Shown: one piece after another, positions 1-10,514 of the stretch
Layout: every line of letters begins with the position of its first letter
Position numbering within the stretch: the stretch's first letter is position 1
NCBI GenBank assembly: GCA_029204225.1
Contig: CM055098.1
Span: 52,348,728 to 52,412,727 of the forward strand
DNA from: Diphasiastrum complanatum
Lineage: Eukaryota; Streptophyta; Lycopodiopsida; Lycopodiales; Lycopodiaceae
DNA length: 64,000 bases
Reading direction: 5' to 3'
Made by a program: the position numbers and the translations under genes
The notes under the pieces: generated by a model
What the model saw: the letters and a program-made list of their open reading frames with translations, nothing else
The model's database searches: none
What the model was told of the DNA's origin: nothing

Positions 1-705
1 GCTTGATACAACTTCCACAAAGAATAACATAAATTAGAAGAATGACAATATTGCTATCAACAAACTTTAGATACATGGAAGGATCATAGTCACTAAGAGT
101 AAATCCTAGTGAGATAAGAAAAAAATTAAGTCTTGAATACCATGATCTTGGTGCTTGCTTGAGTCCATAAAGACTTTTGAAGAGCAAGCACACTTTGGAC
201 TCATCCTTGATGAATCCTTGAGGTTGTTCCATATAGATCTCCTCCTCAAGATAACCATTTAGAAAAGCATTGGATACATCTAATTGGAACAGCTTCCACT
301 TGAAAAAACAAGCAAGAGAAATAAGAATTCTTATTGTCACCATCTTTGCAACGGGTGCAAAGGTCTCCTCATAATCAAGACCATGAATTTGAGCAAATCC
401 TTTGGCACATAATCTTGCTTTATGCTTGTTGATGGTGCCATCATGATTGAACTTGATCCGAAATACCCACTTGCAACCAATCACATGCTTGTTGGATGGA
501 GGATCCACAAGCTCCCAAGTATTGTTGGTGATCAAGGCATCATACTCTTGCTTCATGGCATCATACCACTCCTTGGTATTGAGTGCCTCTTGTACATTCT
601 TTGGCTCTTCATGAGAGACATAAAAAACATAATTAGTGGAATCAACATCCACTTGTTTGCCTTTGTCAACATATGAGAGCCTCTTAGGCTCGGATCTATC
701 TCTCA
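1..705 (-). pseudogene. Ty1/copia reverse transcriptase fragment (copia-A), catalytic Asp pair deleted
   Basis: Reading leftwards, this is the RT part of a copia pol polyprotein, cut off by the window edge. Blocks in order are IGCKWVF (about 460-440), LDYEETFAPVAKM (about 390-340), LDVSNAFLNG (about 285-255), EIYMEQPQGF and YGLKQAPRSWY (about 170-135). At about 15-30 the expected YVDDI reads YVI: compared with the sister copy near 54800-54815, nine bases coding D-D-I are missing, in frame, so the polymerase site is destroyed. A two-base deletion near 675-680 separates it from the upstream integrase frame. RT copies retroelement RNA in the virus-like particle; this copy cannot. RVT_2-type assignment is confident. 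Confidence 0.9.
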
Positions 706-1264
706 TGGATCTTCTTGGTGAAAAAATCTGAGGAAAGTTCTTCAAATCTCGACCCCATCACATCATGATTATCTTCAAAATCAATAATTGATGATGCATC
801 CATATATTTCTTGATCTCCGCCTCTTCAAAATATGAGTGTTGATCTTCATGAAAGACAACATCTCTACTTTCAATAACTTGAGAAGTAGAGAGTATAAAG
901 ACTCTATAGGCCTTCTTGGTGGATGAGTATCCAACCATGATCCCCTTACATGCACTAGGATCTTCCTTCTTCCTTGTTTCCAAGGGAATATGGACAAAGC
1001 ATAAGCATCCAAAAACTCTAAGGTGATCAACCTTAGGCTTCTTAAAAAATAAGATTTTGAGAAATGCACATCCGAGTGGATTAACTCCAAAGGATGCTTG
1101 CTTTTGATACAAGATCTTGTAAATGGCTTTTTGTGAGATTTAGCAATAGCACAAGCCTCACAAGACTTGATCTTCTTGGAGAGTGACTTTGGCAAGCCAA
1201 TAGCTTTGGCTTCTTTGATCATAGAGAGCATGGATTTGTAGTTGGGATGTCCCAACCTCCTATG
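696..1264 (-). pseudogene. copia-A integrase with core deleted
   Basis: Integrase (inserts the cDNA into the chromosome). The zinc-binding part reads RRLGHPNYKSM then CEACAIAKSHKK and stops at LIHSDVHFS (about 1264-1065). It then jumps straight to the C-terminal part VDHLRVFGCLCFVHIP (about 1040-985), in another frame. The catalytic core present in the sister copy at 7510-7980 is missing, about 430 bp. A TGA at 1267-1265 takes the place of the Trp before HRRLGH. Clearly dead. Confidence 0.88.
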
Positions 1265-2180
1265 TCATAATTCCTCCATAGAGAGCTTGTTCACAAGAGC
1301 AACATTACAAGCATTCACATACTCATTTGGATCTAGTTTATAGATGCCACCAAATCTAGATCCTAATGCAAGTATCTCATCATTCTTCTTGATAGTGCAA
1401 GTATCAACATTGAATTTTACATCAAGGCCATTATCAAGCAATTGGCCAACACTAATAAGATTCTTGGTAAGCTTAGGTACATAAAGAACTTTAGAGAGAG
1501 AAAGAACTTTAGAGGATGCAAGCTTCAAGGGAATGTTCCCTATGCCTTCAATAGGACATTCAAAATCATTTGCAGTGTATATTGATTTCTTGACTCCATC
1601 ATAAGGTGCAATAGAAGAGAAAGAGTCCTTGGAGCTACACATATGTGAAGAGGCTCCACTATCAATAAACCATAGGCCGTACTTCTTGAAAGGAGTAGAT
1701 GAGAAACTAGAGACCATAAGAGAACCCTCTCCATCACTTGCAATAGTGTCTTCCTTATCATTGGTAATGTTGGCTTGCTTGAGTTGATTCTTCTTCTTGA
1801 AGCAATTGGTGGCATAATGACCTTTCTTGCCACAATAAAAGCACTTGATCTTCTTCTTCTTGAGCTTGGATGATGAAGCATTAGAGGAATCATCTTCCTC
1901 CTCATCTTTGTCTTTGGATTTGACTTTATCCTTGCCTGAGGATTGTTGATGTTGGTTCTTGCTCCTCCCTTTGTGCTTATCCTTGGCAAAGAGAGCTTTT
2001 CCATCATTATGAGTGAGAGAAAGCTTGTCCATCCTCAAGAGCTTGTACTCTTGTCTTGATTCTTCCGAAATTAGCACACTTTGGAGAGCCTCCAAACTTG
2101 GTAGCTCCTCCTTAATGGCATAGGATTGGACAAGGTTATAAAATTCACTTCTCAAGCCATTGAGAATGACTTGAACTATG
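1265..2180 (-). pseudogene. copia-A Gag C-terminal half, zinc knuckle and protease
   Basis: Open frame starting inside Gag at VILNGLRSEF (about 2170). It continues through the basic/acidic linker rich in K, D and E to a canonical CX2CX4HX4C knuckle (CFYCGKKGHYATNC, near 1840-1800), then the aspartic protease motif FIDSGASSHMC (near 1665-1635) and the pre-integrase segment LYVPKLTKNLISVGQLL (near 1480-1430). It is about 95% like the plus-strand copy at 6430-7340 by eye, but here the knuckle cysteines are intact. The Gag N-terminal half is missing; the start is fused to about 60-80 bp of filler and then to RT of another fragment. Confidence 0.9.
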
Positions 2181-2874
2181 TATAAGCATGAAATGAGATA
2201 GAGAAGAGAGAAGAATACTTTCTCCATGAGTTACATCCTTTTATAAAAGGATCCCATCCATAAAGTGTAGCAAGTGAAATGATGACCCGAATGCTTACCA
2301 TCTTTGCCACGGGTGCAAAGTTCTCATCATAGTCAATCCCTTGTTGTTGAGCATATCCTTTTGCCAGTAACCTTGCCTTGTACTTGTTGATAGATCCATC
2401 ATGGTTTGTCTTCAACTTGAAGATCCATTTGCATCCAATAGCTTTCTTGTCCTTAGGCAACTCCACCAATCTCCATGTTCCATTCTTCATAAGAGTTTGA
2501 TACTCGAGATCCATTGCTTGGATCCACTCCTCTTCTTTCCTTGCTTGATCTACACTTGTAGGCTCATCCAAAGAGGTTAGGAAAGCAGCATAATTTCCAG
2601 AAACTACTTGCTTACCCTTTTGATCATATGTGAGCCTTGAAGGTACTTGTCTTTCTCTTGATGTTCTCCTTGGCTTTTGACTTGATGAAGGTCCATCATC
2701 ACCACCATCCAAAGTAGGATCCTTCTCATCAACATCAAGAATGTTAGATCCATCCATTCTACCATCAATCATTCTTGAAGACACATTTGGAATGTTCCCC
2801 TCATAAAAAATGACATCTCTACCAACAATCACTTTGTTAGTAGAAGGAATGTAAACCTTGTAGGCTTTACTCAC
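2181..2874 (-). pseudogene. copia integrase tail and RT N-terminal fragment
   Basis: Frame beginning with the integrase C-terminal extension (KAYKVYIPSTNKVIVGRDV), the linker to RT (SRLTYDQKGKQVV) and RT up to VSIRVIISLATLYGW near 2240. There RT stops abruptly and meaningless sequence joins it to the neighbouring Gag. Motifs IGCKWIFKLK and YDENFAPVAKMV identify RVT_2. The palm with the active site is absent. It lies directly downstream of the integrase core at 2871-3459, so both belong to one element, a relative of the copy at 53537-56119. Confidence 0.85.
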
Positions 2875-3460
2875 CTCACTATATCCAACAGAAATACCTC
2901 TTGTTGAAGATGGATCCTCCTTGGTCTAATCATCATCAAGAGTAATGTTGACATAGCATGTGCATCCAAAGGTTCATAAAAAGTTGACACTCGGCCTCCT
3001 CTTGAATGCATCTCAAAAGGTGTCCTTCCATTCAAAATAGCATTCGGCCACCTATTGCACAAGAAATTGGCACACAACAAAGCTTGATCCCAAAATGGTT
3101 TGTCAAGATTAGAACTTAACCTCATAGCTTTAGCACTTTCACGTAAAGTCCTATTCTTCCTTTCAGACACTCCATTTTGTTGTGGGGTCCTTGATGTTGT
3201 ATACTCCCTCTTGATCCCATGCTCATCACAAAAGGCCTTGAACTTGGTAGATATGTAATCATCACCATTGTCACTCCTTAAACACTTGATCCTTGTGGAA
3301 AATTGGTTCTCCCTTGCATTCTTGAACTTGATAAAGACATCATACACTTCAACCTTGCTCTTTAGTAGATAGATCCAACAAAATCTACTAAAATCATCAA
3401 TGAATGCTACATACATCTTAGCTCCACTATTGCTTATTTTAGTAGATTCATGAATATCCG
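2871..3460 (-). pseudogene. copia integrase catalytic core
   Basis: Retroviral-type integrase core. The first Asp sits in PDIHEST right at the junction with the LTR piece, the second in CLRSDNGDDYIS, and the Glu in NGVSERKNRTL, so the DDE residues are all visible. Also present: FIDDFSRFCWIYLL and PFWDQALLCANFLCNR. The zinc finger, protease and gag are missing because the frame abuts the middle of an LTR at about 3460. Near 2990 the frame degrades (RGGRVSTFYEP replaces the usual KPxxxHLRVFGC). A deletion derivative. Confidence 0.88.
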
Positions 3461-3753
3461 GACCATATTCAAGCACACCTCAATTTCCTATTGTAACTCA
3501 CAAGGTTCCACCTCTAAATCCTATTGGACCTTTTGGAATTCATCAAACAAAAGCTTTACACTTGTCTACACTCTAATTGGCACGTGTTTAGCCTCTTACT
3601 CTATTTTGGCTCAATAGTGGCATTACAAGTGGAAATGCATAATTTGCCATCTATGCCAAATTTATTCCTATCAACATCCTACACCTAGATGCTTGATGTA
3701 AAAAACATAAGACCCCTATATCTAACATAGATAATCTTTTTCAATTCTTCACA
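3460..3753 (-). repeat. Truncated copia-A LTR (first about 294 bp)
   Basis: Reverse complement of the first part of the LTRs at 4515-5236 and 26845-27563. It begins TGTGAAGAATTG at 3753 and shares the stretch with repeated 'ggtccaatagga' words. It breaks at about 3460 directly into integrase coding sequence, so U3 3' part, R, U5, primer site, gag and protease were all lost in one deletion. Confidence 0.85.
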
Positions 3754-4514
3754 TATTTCATGATTATTCATGCATGTTTATTGATCATTGATCTAGGGTC
3801 AGGTTAAACCAACTTTGGTTCTATGTCTGCTCATCTGATACCTGCAGGAATCACAAACTTAGACAACCAATTTATTTGAAGAACGCTTACAACGGACTTG
3901 CGGCTGATCTCCAGCAAAGGGTAACCAATCCTGTCATAATTTCAAAGTTCAGATATCAAGTTTAAGAACTTGAAGTCATAGAAGACTTGGCCATCTTCAA
4001 GGACTTCCACAAAACCTGCATTTAGAACAAGTATACAGAAATACATTACCTTTTCAACAGTCTACAAAAATACACTATGTTTTCAATAGCTTCGACTTTT
4101 TTGCATTTCCCCGAAATGAGACACTTGCATAGTTCAAAAGTTTTATTTTTAACACACCTTCGGCTTCTTGCGATAAAAAAAAAAAAAACTGAAGAGAGAG
4201 AAAATCACGAAGGTCATATATTCTCATAAGTTAAATTCTTTTAAAGACCACCGTCTTTTTGAGGGCACCTTCGGCTTCTTGTAAAAAATGCAAAGAGAGA
4301 GAAATATCTTGAAGGTTGTCTAAAATAAACGAGGAACGTTCCAGCGATGTTCTCGTCCACGTCAACGGTGCTGAATTATTGACCGTAAATACTGTGTACA
4401 GTTGTAACAGAAGCCATATACTTCCAAGTACAACGGCTTTTCTAATTAGGTGACAAGCATTCAATGTAATTAGTACACGAATGAAGTCTATAAATAGATC
4501 ATCCAAGCACAGAT
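3754..4514 (+). promoter_or_regulatory. Possible host promoter region with TATA box and 60-bp direct repeat
   Basis: No coding sequence seen. It holds an imperfect direct duplication (about 4155-4220 and 4264-4325) sharing CACCTTCGGCTTCTTG followed by a GAGAGAGAAA tract and GAAGGT. It also has a heat-shock-element-like GGAACGTTCC (about 4331-4340) and a good TATA box, TATAAATA at 4489-4496. A transcription start would fall about 25-30 bp downstream, almost exactly where the copia element at 4515 inserted. It could equally be the U3 of an unrecognised LTR or pararetroviral promoter. Confidence 0.35.
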
Positions 4515-5236
4515 TGTAAAGAATTGAAAAAGATTATCTATGTTAGAAATAGGGGTCCTATGTTTTTTACATCAAGCATCTAGGTGTAGGATGTTGATAG
4601 GAATAATTTTGGCATAGATGGCAAATTATGCATTTCCACTTGTAATGCCACTATTGAGCCAAAATAGAGTAAGAGGCTAAACACGTGCCAATTAGAGTGT
4701 AGACAAGTGTAAAGCTTTTGTTTGATGAATTCCAAGAGGTCCAATAGGATTTAGAGGTGGAACCTTGTGAGTTCCAATAGGAAATTGAGGTGTGCTTGAA
4801 TATGGTCCAATAGTATTAAGAGGTGCGTGGATCAATGGTCCAATAGGATCAAGAGGTGACAAAGTTTGGTCCAATCATATTAAAGCATAGTGGTAGCTCG
4901 TGGATCTACTAGTATCATTGTACTCCTCATTTTGAAGCTAATTGATTTGGTGATTTTATGGATTTTGTGAGTTATTGGATTTCTAGCTTTCTCTCTCTAC
5001 CCAAGAGCTCATGATGCATTTTCTCTCTCTAACCGAGGAGAGCAGCTTGTTTTTACTTAGATTATTTTTTGAATACTTCCCCACACGTGTGAGTGAGAGT
5101 TGGAAGTGATTGAATGCATGTAGTAGTGTCTAAGATTGATCTTGAATCTCAATCTAATCTTGATCTTGGTGCATCTACACACCTTAGGAGATCACAAGTA
5201 CATGTAGTGGACAGTCCACACGTGTGAAATTCAACA
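4515..5236 (+). repeat. 5' LTR of copia-A element
   Basis: 722 bp, TGTAAAGAATTG...ATTCAACA, matching the 719-bp LTR at 26845-27563. It contains several copies of 'ggtccaatagga' (about 4737-4875), CTCTCTCTAC runs, and two CACACGTGTG palindromes (about 5092 and 5216), the second ending 15 bp before the LTR end. It is followed immediately by the primer site. Confidence 0.93.
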
Positions 5237-5250
5237 TGGTATCAGAGCCT
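5237..5250 (+). other. Primer binding site (initiator tRNA-Met)
   Basis: TGGTATCAGAGCCT follows the LTR end without a gap. This is the classical plant copia site complementary to the 3' end of initiator tRNA-Met and primes minus-strand cDNA. It fixes both the LTR end and the element's orientation. Confidence 0.95.
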
Positions 5251-5981
5251 ACCTAAGGTTACCATGCATTTTGATCCATCTAAGTTAAAAATATTCATCA
5301 ATCTTGAGCTAGAAGTTGTCAAGGCCCATTTTCCTAGCTATCTTGGATCAGAAGAGATCAAAAGGACATTGATTGGGTCTAACCTAGTACTGTACGGAAT
5401 CAGGTGCTCAGACACGTGTGAGGAACATCCAATTTCAGTTTGGAAGTTCTCTCTCATGTTTGATCCATTTATCTTGTTTGATAGCTTGTTTTGAAGCTAT
5501 TTTTGTCTAGTTTCTGTTGCAATCCGTTTCATTCCATTTGGTTGAGCCAATCAAAAGTTATAAGCTTTTGAAGAGGGTTAGGTAGGGCACCTAGACCTGG
5601 GTGGACACATTTGGTTTGGTCAAGAGATTGCTTGGTTGATCCAAAATCACAATTGTATGCTTGCCAATCTCATCTATATGTGATCTAGGCACTGTTTTGA
5701 GATCTTAGCCATTTTGTTTCATGCAATATCATTGTATTTGAGTAAAATTTGGTCTCTTAGTGTATTTCACACGGCTAAGAGTGTGAGATCCTAACTTTGC
5801 CTATACTCCATCATTTGATGTAAAATAGATCTTGTTTTAGAGAGATTTGAGTAGCTAGTGAGAATCAATTCACAAATAGTTGCAAGATCTTTATTAGGAG
5901 GAGATAGTACTCAATTATTGGATCCTATTGAAAGTGTGTAACAACATTTATTGTTCATCATTTGAGTTTTCTTCACTTCAA
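5251..5981 (+). other. Untranslated leader of copia-A element
   Basis: About 730 bp between primer site and gag, without a convincing gene. The stretch 5400-5830 resembles the leader at 9180-9670 (shared words: AAAAGTTATAA, GTAGGGCACC, CTTTGCCTATACTCCATCA), so the two elements are relatives. The packaging signal is presumably here, but no structure was tested. Confidence 0.7.
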
Positions 5982-6940
5982 ATGTCTTCAATGGGTTCAT
6001 CCTTGTTGGAACCAAGTGAAAGATTGACCACTTCAAACTATTCAATTTGGAAAATGAGGATGGAGTCCATCTTGATCCTTCAAGACGTGATGGACATAGT
6101 TCTTGGCCTTGAAGAACAACCACAAGTTCTTCAAGAGGTTCAAAAATACAAAAAGAGAGCTAGGATGGCTCTCCACTACATTAAGATGAATGTCTCTAAT
6201 GAGATATTGAGGGAGATAGGTACTTGTACAACAACCAAAGAAGCTTGGGATTGTCTCAAGACTATCTATGAGGCTAAGAATACCTCTAGGCTTCTCACTC
6301 TTAGGAATCAAATCTTTCAAAGTATCCAAAAGAGTGATGAGAGTGTATCTAGTTATGTTTTGAGAGTAAAAGATATTCATAGAGAGCTTGCTTGCATTGG
6401 TGATTCCATCAATCAAAATGAGCTAGTTCAAGTCATTCTCAATGGCTTGAGAAGTGAATTTAATAACCTTGTCCAATCCTATGCCATTAAGGAGGAGCTA
6501 CCAAGTTTGGAGGCTCTCCAAAGTGTGCTAATTTCAGAAGAATCAAGACAAGAGTACAAGCTCTTGAGGATGGACAAGCTTTCTCTCACTCATAATGATG
6601 GCAAAGCTCTCTTTGCCAAGGATAAGCACAAAGGGAGGAGCAAGAACCAACATCAACAATCCTCAAGCAAGGACAAAGTCAAATCCAAAGACAAAGATGA
6701 GGAGGAAGATGGTTCCTCTAATGCTTCATCATCCAAGCTCAAGAAGAAGAAGATCAAGTGATTTTATTGTGGCAAGAAAGGTCATTATGCCACCAATTCC
6801 TTCAAAAAGAAGAATCAACTCAAGCAAGCCAATATTACCAATGAGAAGGAAGACACTATTGCAAGTGATGGAGAGGGATCTCTTATGGTCTCTAGTTTCT
6901 CATCTACTCCTTTCAAGAAGGACGGCCTATGATATATTGA
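5982..6940 (+). pseudogene. copia-A Gag with destroyed zinc knuckle
   Basis: Gag (capsid/nucleocapsid) starting at ATG 5982, MSSMGSSLLEPSERL, with the UBN2-type core NYSIWKMRMES, ACIGDSINQNELV and VILNGLRSEFNNLV. It is open to 6761, where TGA replaces the first Cys codon of the knuckle (minus-strand sister has TGC). The last knuckle Cys has also become Ser (ATNSF), so RNA binding is lost twice. A further in-frame TGA near 6933 replaces the Trp before the protease motif (GLWFIDSG in the sister). An earlier non-ATG extension from 5928 is not supported. Confidence 0.9.
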
Positions 6941-7340
6941 TAGTGGAGCCTCTTCACATATGTGTAGCTCCAAGGACTCTTTCTCTTCTATTGCACCTTA
7001 TGATGGAGTCAAGAAATCAATATACACTGCAAATGATTTTGAATGTCCTATTGAAGGCATAGAGAACATTCCCTTGAAGCTTGCATCCTCTAAAGTTCTT
7101 TCTCTCTCTAAATTTCTTTATGTATCTAAGCTTACCAAGAATCTTATTAGTGCTGGCCGATTGCTTGATAATGGCCTTGATGTAAAATTCAATGTTGATA
7201 CTTGCACTATCAGGAAGAATGATGAGATACTTGCATTAGGATCTAGATTTGGTGGCATCTATAAACTAGATCCAAATGAGTATGTGAATGCTTGTAATGT
7301 TGCTCGTGAACAAGCTCTCTATGGAGGAATTATGACATAG
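6941..7340 (+). pseudogene. copia-A aspartic protease and pre-integrase segment
   Basis: Protease motif IDSGASSHMCSS followed by YTANDFECPIEGI, the flap-like LKLASSKVLSLSKFLYV and LDPNEYVNACNV. This domain releases Gag and Pol products. A two-base deletion around 7306 relative to the minus-strand copy shifts the frame shortly before the integrase zinc finger. The sequence GAATTATGACATAGG, which encodes a TGA in place of Trp, is shared with the copy at 1260-1275. Confidence 0.87.
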
Positions 7341-8072
7341 GAGGTTGGGACATCCCAACTACAAATCCATGCTCTCTATGATCAAAGAAGCCAAAGCTAT
7401 TGGCTTGCCAAAGTCACTCTCCTAGAAGATCAAGCCTTGTGAGGCTTGTGCTATTGCTAAATCTCACAAAAAGCCATTTACAAGATCTTGTATCAAAAGC
7501 AAGCATCCTTTGGAGTTAATCCACTCGGATGTGCATTTCTCATCAACTACAAGCAAGGGAGGAGCCACTTGTTTTGTTACTTTCTTTGATGATTACACAA
7601 GATTCACTTGGATATATCTTCTTGCTTCAAAATCTATGGTGTTTGATCATTTCCTTATTTTCAAAGCTTATGTAGAGAAGCAATTCTCATTCAAGATTAA
7701 AGCTCTTAGAAGTGATGGAGGTGGTGAATATATCTCCAATAAATTTCAAGATTTTTGTGAGCTTGAAGGCATTAAAAGAGAGTTTTCTTGTGCCTACTCT
7801 CCATCTCAAAATGGAGTGGCCGAGAGAAAGAATAGATCTCTATGTGAATGTGCAAAATCTATGAGAATTGAGGCATCTTTGCCGAAAGATTTTTGGGGAG
7901 AAGCCATTAATTGTGCAAATTATCTTTGCAATAGGCTCCCACATATAGCTCTTGGAGGAAAGTCACCATATGAAATCTTATTTTTGAAGAAGCCTAAGGT
8001 TGATCACCTTAGAGTTTTTGGATGCTTATGCTTTGTCCATATTCCCTTGGAAACAAGGAAGAAGGAAGATGG
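7341..8072 (+). pseudogene. copia-A integrase, core intact
   Basis: Zinc-finger part (GHPNYKSM, CEACAIAKSHKK) carries an in-frame TAG near 7423. The core from 7510 is open and keeps all three catalytic residues: LIHSDVHFS, ALRSDGGGEYIS and NGVAERKNRSL. It continues to FGCLCFVHIPLETRKKED and then runs into the 3' LTR remnant at about 8070. Because the tail and RT are gone and stops lie upstream, no functional polyprotein is expected. Confidence 0.9.
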
Positions 8073-8218
8073 AAGTGATTGAATGCATGTAGTGTGCTTT
8101 TGCCATAGGATCTAAAATTGATCTTGAATCTCAATCTAGTCTTAATCTTGGTGCATCTATACACCTTAGGAGATCACAAGTACATGTAGTGGACAGTCCA
8201 CACGTGTGAAATTCAACA
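8070..8218 (+). repeat. 3' LTR remnant (last about 149 bp)
   Basis: Matches the final part of the 5' LTR from GGAAGTGATTGAATGCATG to ATTCAACA, including the terminal CACACGTGTG. CAGAT follows, completing the target-site duplication. Confidence 0.9.
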
Positions 8219-8690
8219 CAGATTACGAGCTGGTCCATCCATGAGACACATTATTTGAGCCTCCCAATTATGTCATCATTTTTTGTTGTAATTATTATTT
8301 TGTATTGTGCTTGCAGTAGCTTGCTTTTATCTGTGTACAACGTAGATGAATGCTTGTTGTGATTGAACGCACTTTCATTGTTGTTTGATCGTGCTTGTTT
8401 ACTCACTCTAATCTAAAAACGAATGTCTACAACTCCTCAGTTTCTGATTAGACGATGGATGTCTTTGACGCCTGAGGAACTCGCGTTATCATATTGCTCT
8501 TCTATTTATTTCAAAACTATTCTTTACATTGAATCTGATTTCAGTAGTACCACATACAAACCATATCTAATCTCTTCGGTGGACTGTACTCTTGTTTCAA
8601 AGTATGAATTAATTTCTTAAAATCTTGTTGGGCAATTAGAACACATAAAGCTGTGATTACATTTAGCATAAGCTGCCTATTAGACTGTTT
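8219..8690 (+). CDS. Possible host leader and short first exon, displaced by copia insertion
   Basis: If the element at 4515-8218 is removed, the TATA box at 4489 would be followed by this sequence. It holds a pyrimidine-rich TGCTTGCAG (about 8307-8315) that could be a splice acceptor and an ATG at 8423 opening 65 codons (MSTTPQFLIRRWMSLTPEEL...). A weak donor-like AAAGTATGA lies near 8600. I recognise no family; the frame could be chance. Described because position, TATA box and ATG are consistent with a 5' end of a gene. Confidence 0.25.
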
Positions 8691-8780
8691 TTGCATTTAG
8701 CAGTTGATTACAACGGGAGAGCTGTTCCGAAATATTCCTGCTCTCTTCTCCATTCACGTTCGTCTATCTCCCTTGCCCCA

Positions 8781-8998
8781 TCAGAGATGAGCTTGTTGGG
8801 ACTTCATTTTTTTCATGAAGTACTTCTCTTACATGTGAAACTACTTTGGATATCAATCTATGCATCTATCTTTGCCTCTTTGCCATAGATTTTGATGTAG
8901 ATCTTGGATTTCAGTCTACTGTTGATTAAAGTGCATAAGCTTGACTTAGGAGATCATTCACACACATTAGGGCATTTCCACACATGTGAAATTTCACA
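8781..8998 (+). repeat. 3' part of a copia LTR related to copia-A (copia-C)
   Basis: Ends CACATGTGAAATTTCACA right before a primer site. The run from 'gccatagattttgatgtagatcttgg' to 'cttaggagatca' parallels the U5-side of copia-A LTRs but is clearly diverged. The left boundary is uncertain; the sequence before about 8780 no longer matches. Confidence 0.7.
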
Positions 8999-9012
8999 TG
9001 GTATCAGAGCCT
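8999..9012 (+). other. Primer binding site (initiator tRNA-Met)
   Basis: TGGTATCAGAGCCT directly after the LTR end, identical to the site at 5237-5250. It shows the LTR at 8781-8998 was a 5' LTR on the plus strand. Confidence 0.92.
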
Positions 9013-9670
9013 ACCTAAGATTTTGATGCATGTTTCATCCATAGTTTCAAAAATTTCATGAAAATCAAGATATAGAGAGTGTTGATTGCATCTCCCATGC
9101 TATCTCAAGCAAATTTGAAGGTTCATCAAGAGGGTTCATCATCATAAAGATTGAATCATTTTTGACATTGTATGGACTTCCCTACTCAGACATGTGTGAA
9201 GGACATGGCAATTCACTTTGGTGGTTCTCTTCCATGTGAAATCCAAATTTGGTGCTTGATAGCTAGTTTCAAAGCTATTAGAGCCCAGTTTGTGTAGCAT
9301 TGATTTCATAGTGATTGGATCTTCCAATAAAAAGTTATAATCAATTGAATCAAAGTGGGTAGGGCACCAACGTGGTTGGACACATCTATCTTTGTCTCTA
9401 TTATGCCTATTTGATAAAAAATCACAAGTCTAGGCTTGCCAATTCCATCTTTTTGAGATCTAGCCATCATTCTCAGGTCATATCCACTTTCTTTCATACA
9501 ATTGGATTGTATTTGAGTGATTTGTGGACTCTTGGAGTGTTTCACACATTTCAAAGATAGCTTGACCCAAACTTTGCCTATACTCCATCAATTGATGAGA
9601 GGTTGATTCTTGGAGTGTTTCACACGTGCCAAAGATAGCTTGACCCAAACTTTGCCTATACTCCATCAAT

Positions 9671-9673
<3 letters not shown>
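9013..9673 (+). other. Leader of copia-C element, rest of element missing
   Basis: Leader-like sequence similar to 5400-5830. It ends in a 78-bp tandem duplication and a (GA)n tract, after which no gag is found. The element is therefore only a 5' end. No gene in this stretch; the short frames here show no family motif. Confidence 0.65.

Positions 9674-9686
<13 letters not shown>
9531..9686 (+). repeat. 78-bp tandem duplication
   Basis: Two units, 9531-9608 and 9609-9686, both beginning CTTGGAGTGTTTCACAC and ending in ATTGATGAGAG. They differ at a few bases (ATTTC versus GTGCC after CACAC). The second unit runs into the (GA)n tract. Confidence 0.88.
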
Positions 9687-10325
<639 letters not shown>

Positions 10326-10514
10326 GGGTCCACGACCCAAAGTATTGCTGGTTCCTCGGCACTAGGCTGCAACTGTCATGAAGGGCTCTGTTGTCGGTTC
10401 TTTTATTGCTGGGACATGGGTGTTCTAGAAAAAGCGTGGATAAAATTTGCTTACGTAAAACCTGAGGCTTTATTGGATGATGGCGATAAGCAAGAACTTG
10501 GACTTGCCAGATTT

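Larger units (their letters stand above)
4515..8218 (+). mobile_element. Deleted copia-A retrotransposon with TSD CAGAT
   Basis: Complete insertion bounded by CAGAT at 4510-4514 and 8219-8223. Order: full 5' LTR (4515-5236), primer site, leader, gag, protease, integrase, then directly the last about 149 bp of the 3' LTR. RT, RNase H, the polypurine tract and most of the 3' LTR are missing. The junction near 8069-8075 shares a GGAAG(T/A) word between integrase and LTR, so a microhomology deletion is likely. Non-autonomous and also broken by stops. Confidence 0.92.

Noticed and set aside
3754..4514. Endogenous pararetrovirus promoter
   Set aside because: TATA box and repeats are compatible, but no viral coding motif (movement protein, coat, RT) is seen nearby, so there is no support.
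5237..5250. tRNA gene at the tRNA-Met-like sequence
   Set aside because: Only the 3'-end complement is present, next to LTR ends: primer sites, not tRNA genes (also 8999, 22419, 25389, 50166, 60997).
5928..5981. N-terminal extension of Gag before ATG 5982
   Set aside because: It begins at a non-ATG codon and does not match other copia Gag starts, which begin M-x(n)-LLExSERL.
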